Assembly: GCA_017998095.1 (NCBI GenBank) | Contig: JAGODU010000087.1 | Coordinates: forward strand, 1 to 17,169 | DNA length: 17,169 nucleotides | Reading direction: 5' to 3' | Origin: Prolixibacteraceae bacterium | GTDB lineage: Bacteria; Bacteroidota; Bacteroidia; Bacteroidales; Prolixibacteraceae | Part shown: positions 15,437-17,169 of the stretch, in pieces | How the letters are laid out: each line of letters begins with the position of its first letter | Position numbering within the stretch: the first letter of the stretch is position 1 | Notes under the pieces: generated by a model | The model's database searches: none | What the model was told of the DNA's origin: nothing | Seen by the model: the letters and a program-made list of their open reading frames with translations, nothing else | Program-made: the position numbers and the translations under genes

Positions 15437-17169
15437 TGTACAACTATTTCTGCTTTATTAGTAACCGGACTCACATAATGCAAATAATACCAGTAGGTAT
15501 TCTTGAAACTTTCTTTAAGCTTACTTTGAGCAGCTTCTTTATCTCCCTCAAAATCAGAGAATATACCCATATAATCATTAAAACTATCTAAAACCTCTTT
15601 TGAAACAGTAATTTGCTTCATAGGTTTATCAAGTCTCATCATTTCATAATTATAAGAAATAAGGGCCTGCTGATAAATTGTCGGAATAGTTTTATAATTA
15701 AATTTTTTGCCAACTGAATAATATTTAACAAAAGAGGCCAGGTTATTATCAAGAAGGAATGCTGCCATTAAATATTCGTAGGCCATCTTATTGTTAAGAT
15801 TATCGCTTAGCATATTAATCAGATCTGACTGAGGTTCATGACGCTTAACAATGAAATCGGTTACAGGCATAATTTCTCTTTTTTGAATTACCATAGAATC
15901 AATATGAGGCACTCCTACTCCATTTATATACTTCTCATATTCAAGGGCTTTTTTCTTAAAGAACCTGAATCCTTTCAACTGATTAATATATATCTGAGCT
16001 GATCTATATTTATCGGAAACGATATTGGAGATAATCAGCTGTTCAATTATCAGTGGGGAATTATCGTTTTGAGAAATGGATTCATTGCCATATTGTATAG
16101 CTTCATTGATTAACCCGAGCTCGAAAAAGAGTTGTGTTGTTGGCAGAAGTACTTCATTTGTAAAATACCTGTTTAGGAAAAGACCGTCAAGTCCCCAGAC
16201 CTGAGGGTATTCAAACATCTTTTCAGGAAGTGAGCCTGTAAAAAATAAAGCTCTGTTGGTATGAAACTGAATAAGCCTGTCGTCAGAAGGATTAGCTTTT
16301 ACCCTTTCAAGCAGCTCCTCCCATTTCCCGTCATAGGCCAGCTTATCGATTGTAATCTTATGCTTCTGGTCTTTATTAACAGAGAAAACAATTCCACAGA
16401 CCAGCAATACAACTGCAATTAAATATTGAATTATAAAAGACCCTTCTTTTTTGTTGTCAACATCCTTTTTTAATTTATTCCTGTTTATCAATGATATAAA
16501 ACCGTCGATTATTAAGACAAAGGGTAATAAAAAGAAAAGAGAATATGTAATAATCCCCGGTTTATAATTACTGAAATAAGGTGAAAATCGAAGATATGCA
16601 TCTTCAATATTTATGAATGAAATGAAGTTTGCAGCTATAAAAGGGATGAAAAGCAAGGCAACAAGTAATACAATAACCTTAGTTATATTGAAATCCCTTT
16701 TTATCAAAAAAAGATAAATTATCAGGGAGACATTAAGAATAAAGAAGGTCAGTCCTCCTGAAATATAATACGCGGCAATCAATAAGATTCCTGAAATTAT
16801 TAACTTCAAAGCAAGTCGTATCTTGCTGTTGAAAATTAAAACTATAAGATAAAAAAACAAAAAGAGTGAAAATATCTGTACTGAATATATAGGATGAAAA
16901 GAGTAATCAGTAAAAAGAACTGCAAGAAAAACAATAGGAATAAACTTCAACAGGAATGAAATCCCTTTCCTGGAATCTTTAAATATCTCTTCTGACAGAA
17001 ACCCAATTAAAGACAATAAAACAGTAAAGACCAAAGCCCCTGCCACCGGTTTATAGTTGAATTGAAACAGAAATAGTGACAAATATTCAGCAAGTCCTCC
17101 GGGGTAATTAATGTATTGTTTAAAAAAATGGGCATCAGAAGAAAAGCCCAGTTGCTGAAAGTGATAAAT
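15433..17169 (-). CDS. Polytopic membrane protein (DUF6057-like), copy 2, cut by the window edge
   Basis: The frame stays open to the right edge, so the 5' end is missing; 578 residues are visible. A TTG at 17082 could be read as a start, but the 29 codons before it align with copy 1: they include YPGGLAEYL, matching LPGGISGYIGEF, and lead into PVAGAL. TTG is therefore internal. The architecture is that of copy 1: multiple hydrophobic segments, then a helical C-terminal domain with YPQVWGLDGLFLN and the tail YWYYLHY. It overlaps the downstream heme-propeller gene by 4 bp. Perhaps 20-40 residues are missing at the N-terminus, judging from copy 1. Function is unknown; the conserved pairing suggests a complex with the lipoprotein. 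Confidence 0.85.
   Translation of the reverse strand: MYHFQQLGFSSDAHFFKQYINYPGGLAEYLSLFLFQFNYKPVAGALVFTVLLSLIGFLSEEIFKDSRKGISFLLKFIPIVFLAVLFTDYSFHPIYSVQIFSLFLFFYLIVLIFNSKIRLALKLIISGILLIAAYYISGGLTFFILNVSLIIYLFLIKRDFNITKVIVLLVALLFIPFIAANFISFINIEDAYLRFSPYFSNYKPGIITYSLFFLLPFVLIIDGFISLINRNKLKKDVDNKKEGSFIIQYLIAVVLLVCGIVFSVNKDQKHKITIDKLAYDGKWEELLERVKANPSDDRLIQFHTNRALFFTGSLPEKMFEYPQVWGLDGLFLNRYFTNEVLLPTTQLFFELGLINEAIQYGNESISQNDNSPLIIEQLIISNIVSDKYRSAQIYINQLKGFRFFKKKALEYEKYINGVGVPHIDSMVIQKREIMPVTDFIVKRHEPQSDLINMLSDNLNNKMAYEYLMAAFLLDNNLASFVKYYSVGKKFNYKTIPTIYQQALISYNYEMMRLDKPMKQITVSKEVLDSFNDYMGIFSDFEGDKEAAQSKLKESFKNTYWYYLHYVSPVTNKAEIVVQ

Overview
The window looks like chromosome of an AT-rich, probably anaerobic member of the Bacteroidota (Bacteroidales/Marinilabiliales-like). 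The grounds are: many lipoproteins with short Lxx(S/G)C lipoboxes; OmpA proteins fused to TPR and PD40 propeller repeats; a ptb-buk pair for butyryl-phosphate; few Shine-Dalgarno sites; and several exact matches to the Bacteroidota -7 promoter box TAnnTTTG. No rRNA, tRNA, CRISPR array, transposase or phage gene is visible.

Layout. (1) 58-3322, plus strand: a two-gene unit. The first gene encodes a polytopic membrane protein with a C-terminal helical domain (DUF6057-like). The second encodes a lipoprotein with a c-type heme motif (CxxCH) and a PD40 beta-propeller. (2) 3414-5519, plus: an M3-family peptidyl-dipeptidase lipoprotein (Dcp). (3) 5530-7524, minus: ptb followed by buk, which convert butyryl-CoA to butyrate and ATP. 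(4) 7626-8282, plus: a short TatD-like metal hydrolase. (5) 8304-12113, minus: an alpha-galactosidase-like (GH36-type) lipoprotein, then a TPR/PD40/OmpA envelope protein. (6) 12114-12844: 731 bp without a gene, whose right half is packed with inverted repeats, including a perfect 37-bp one. (7) 12845-13561, plus: a TonB-like protein. (8) 13562-13924: a gene-free stretch with a sigma-54-like promoter, a 9-bp hairpin and a strong terminator, perhaps an unannotated small RNA. (9) 13925-17169, minus: a second, diverged copy of the unit in (1), with the same gene order; its first gene runs off the right edge.

How the genes fit together. Most products act in the envelope: lipoproteins, OmpA and TonB. 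The repeated membrane-protein plus heme-propeller unit is the most interesting content. Two paralogous copies lie about 10 kb apart in inverted orientation. Both keep the CxxCH motif, the four propeller blades and tight gene coupling (10-bp gap in one copy, 4-bp ATGA overlap in the other). This suggests the two proteins work together, in a role I cannot name. ptb-buk is a self-contained catabolic module that yields ATP. The remaining genes look like ordinary Bacteroidota housekeeping and glycan genes.
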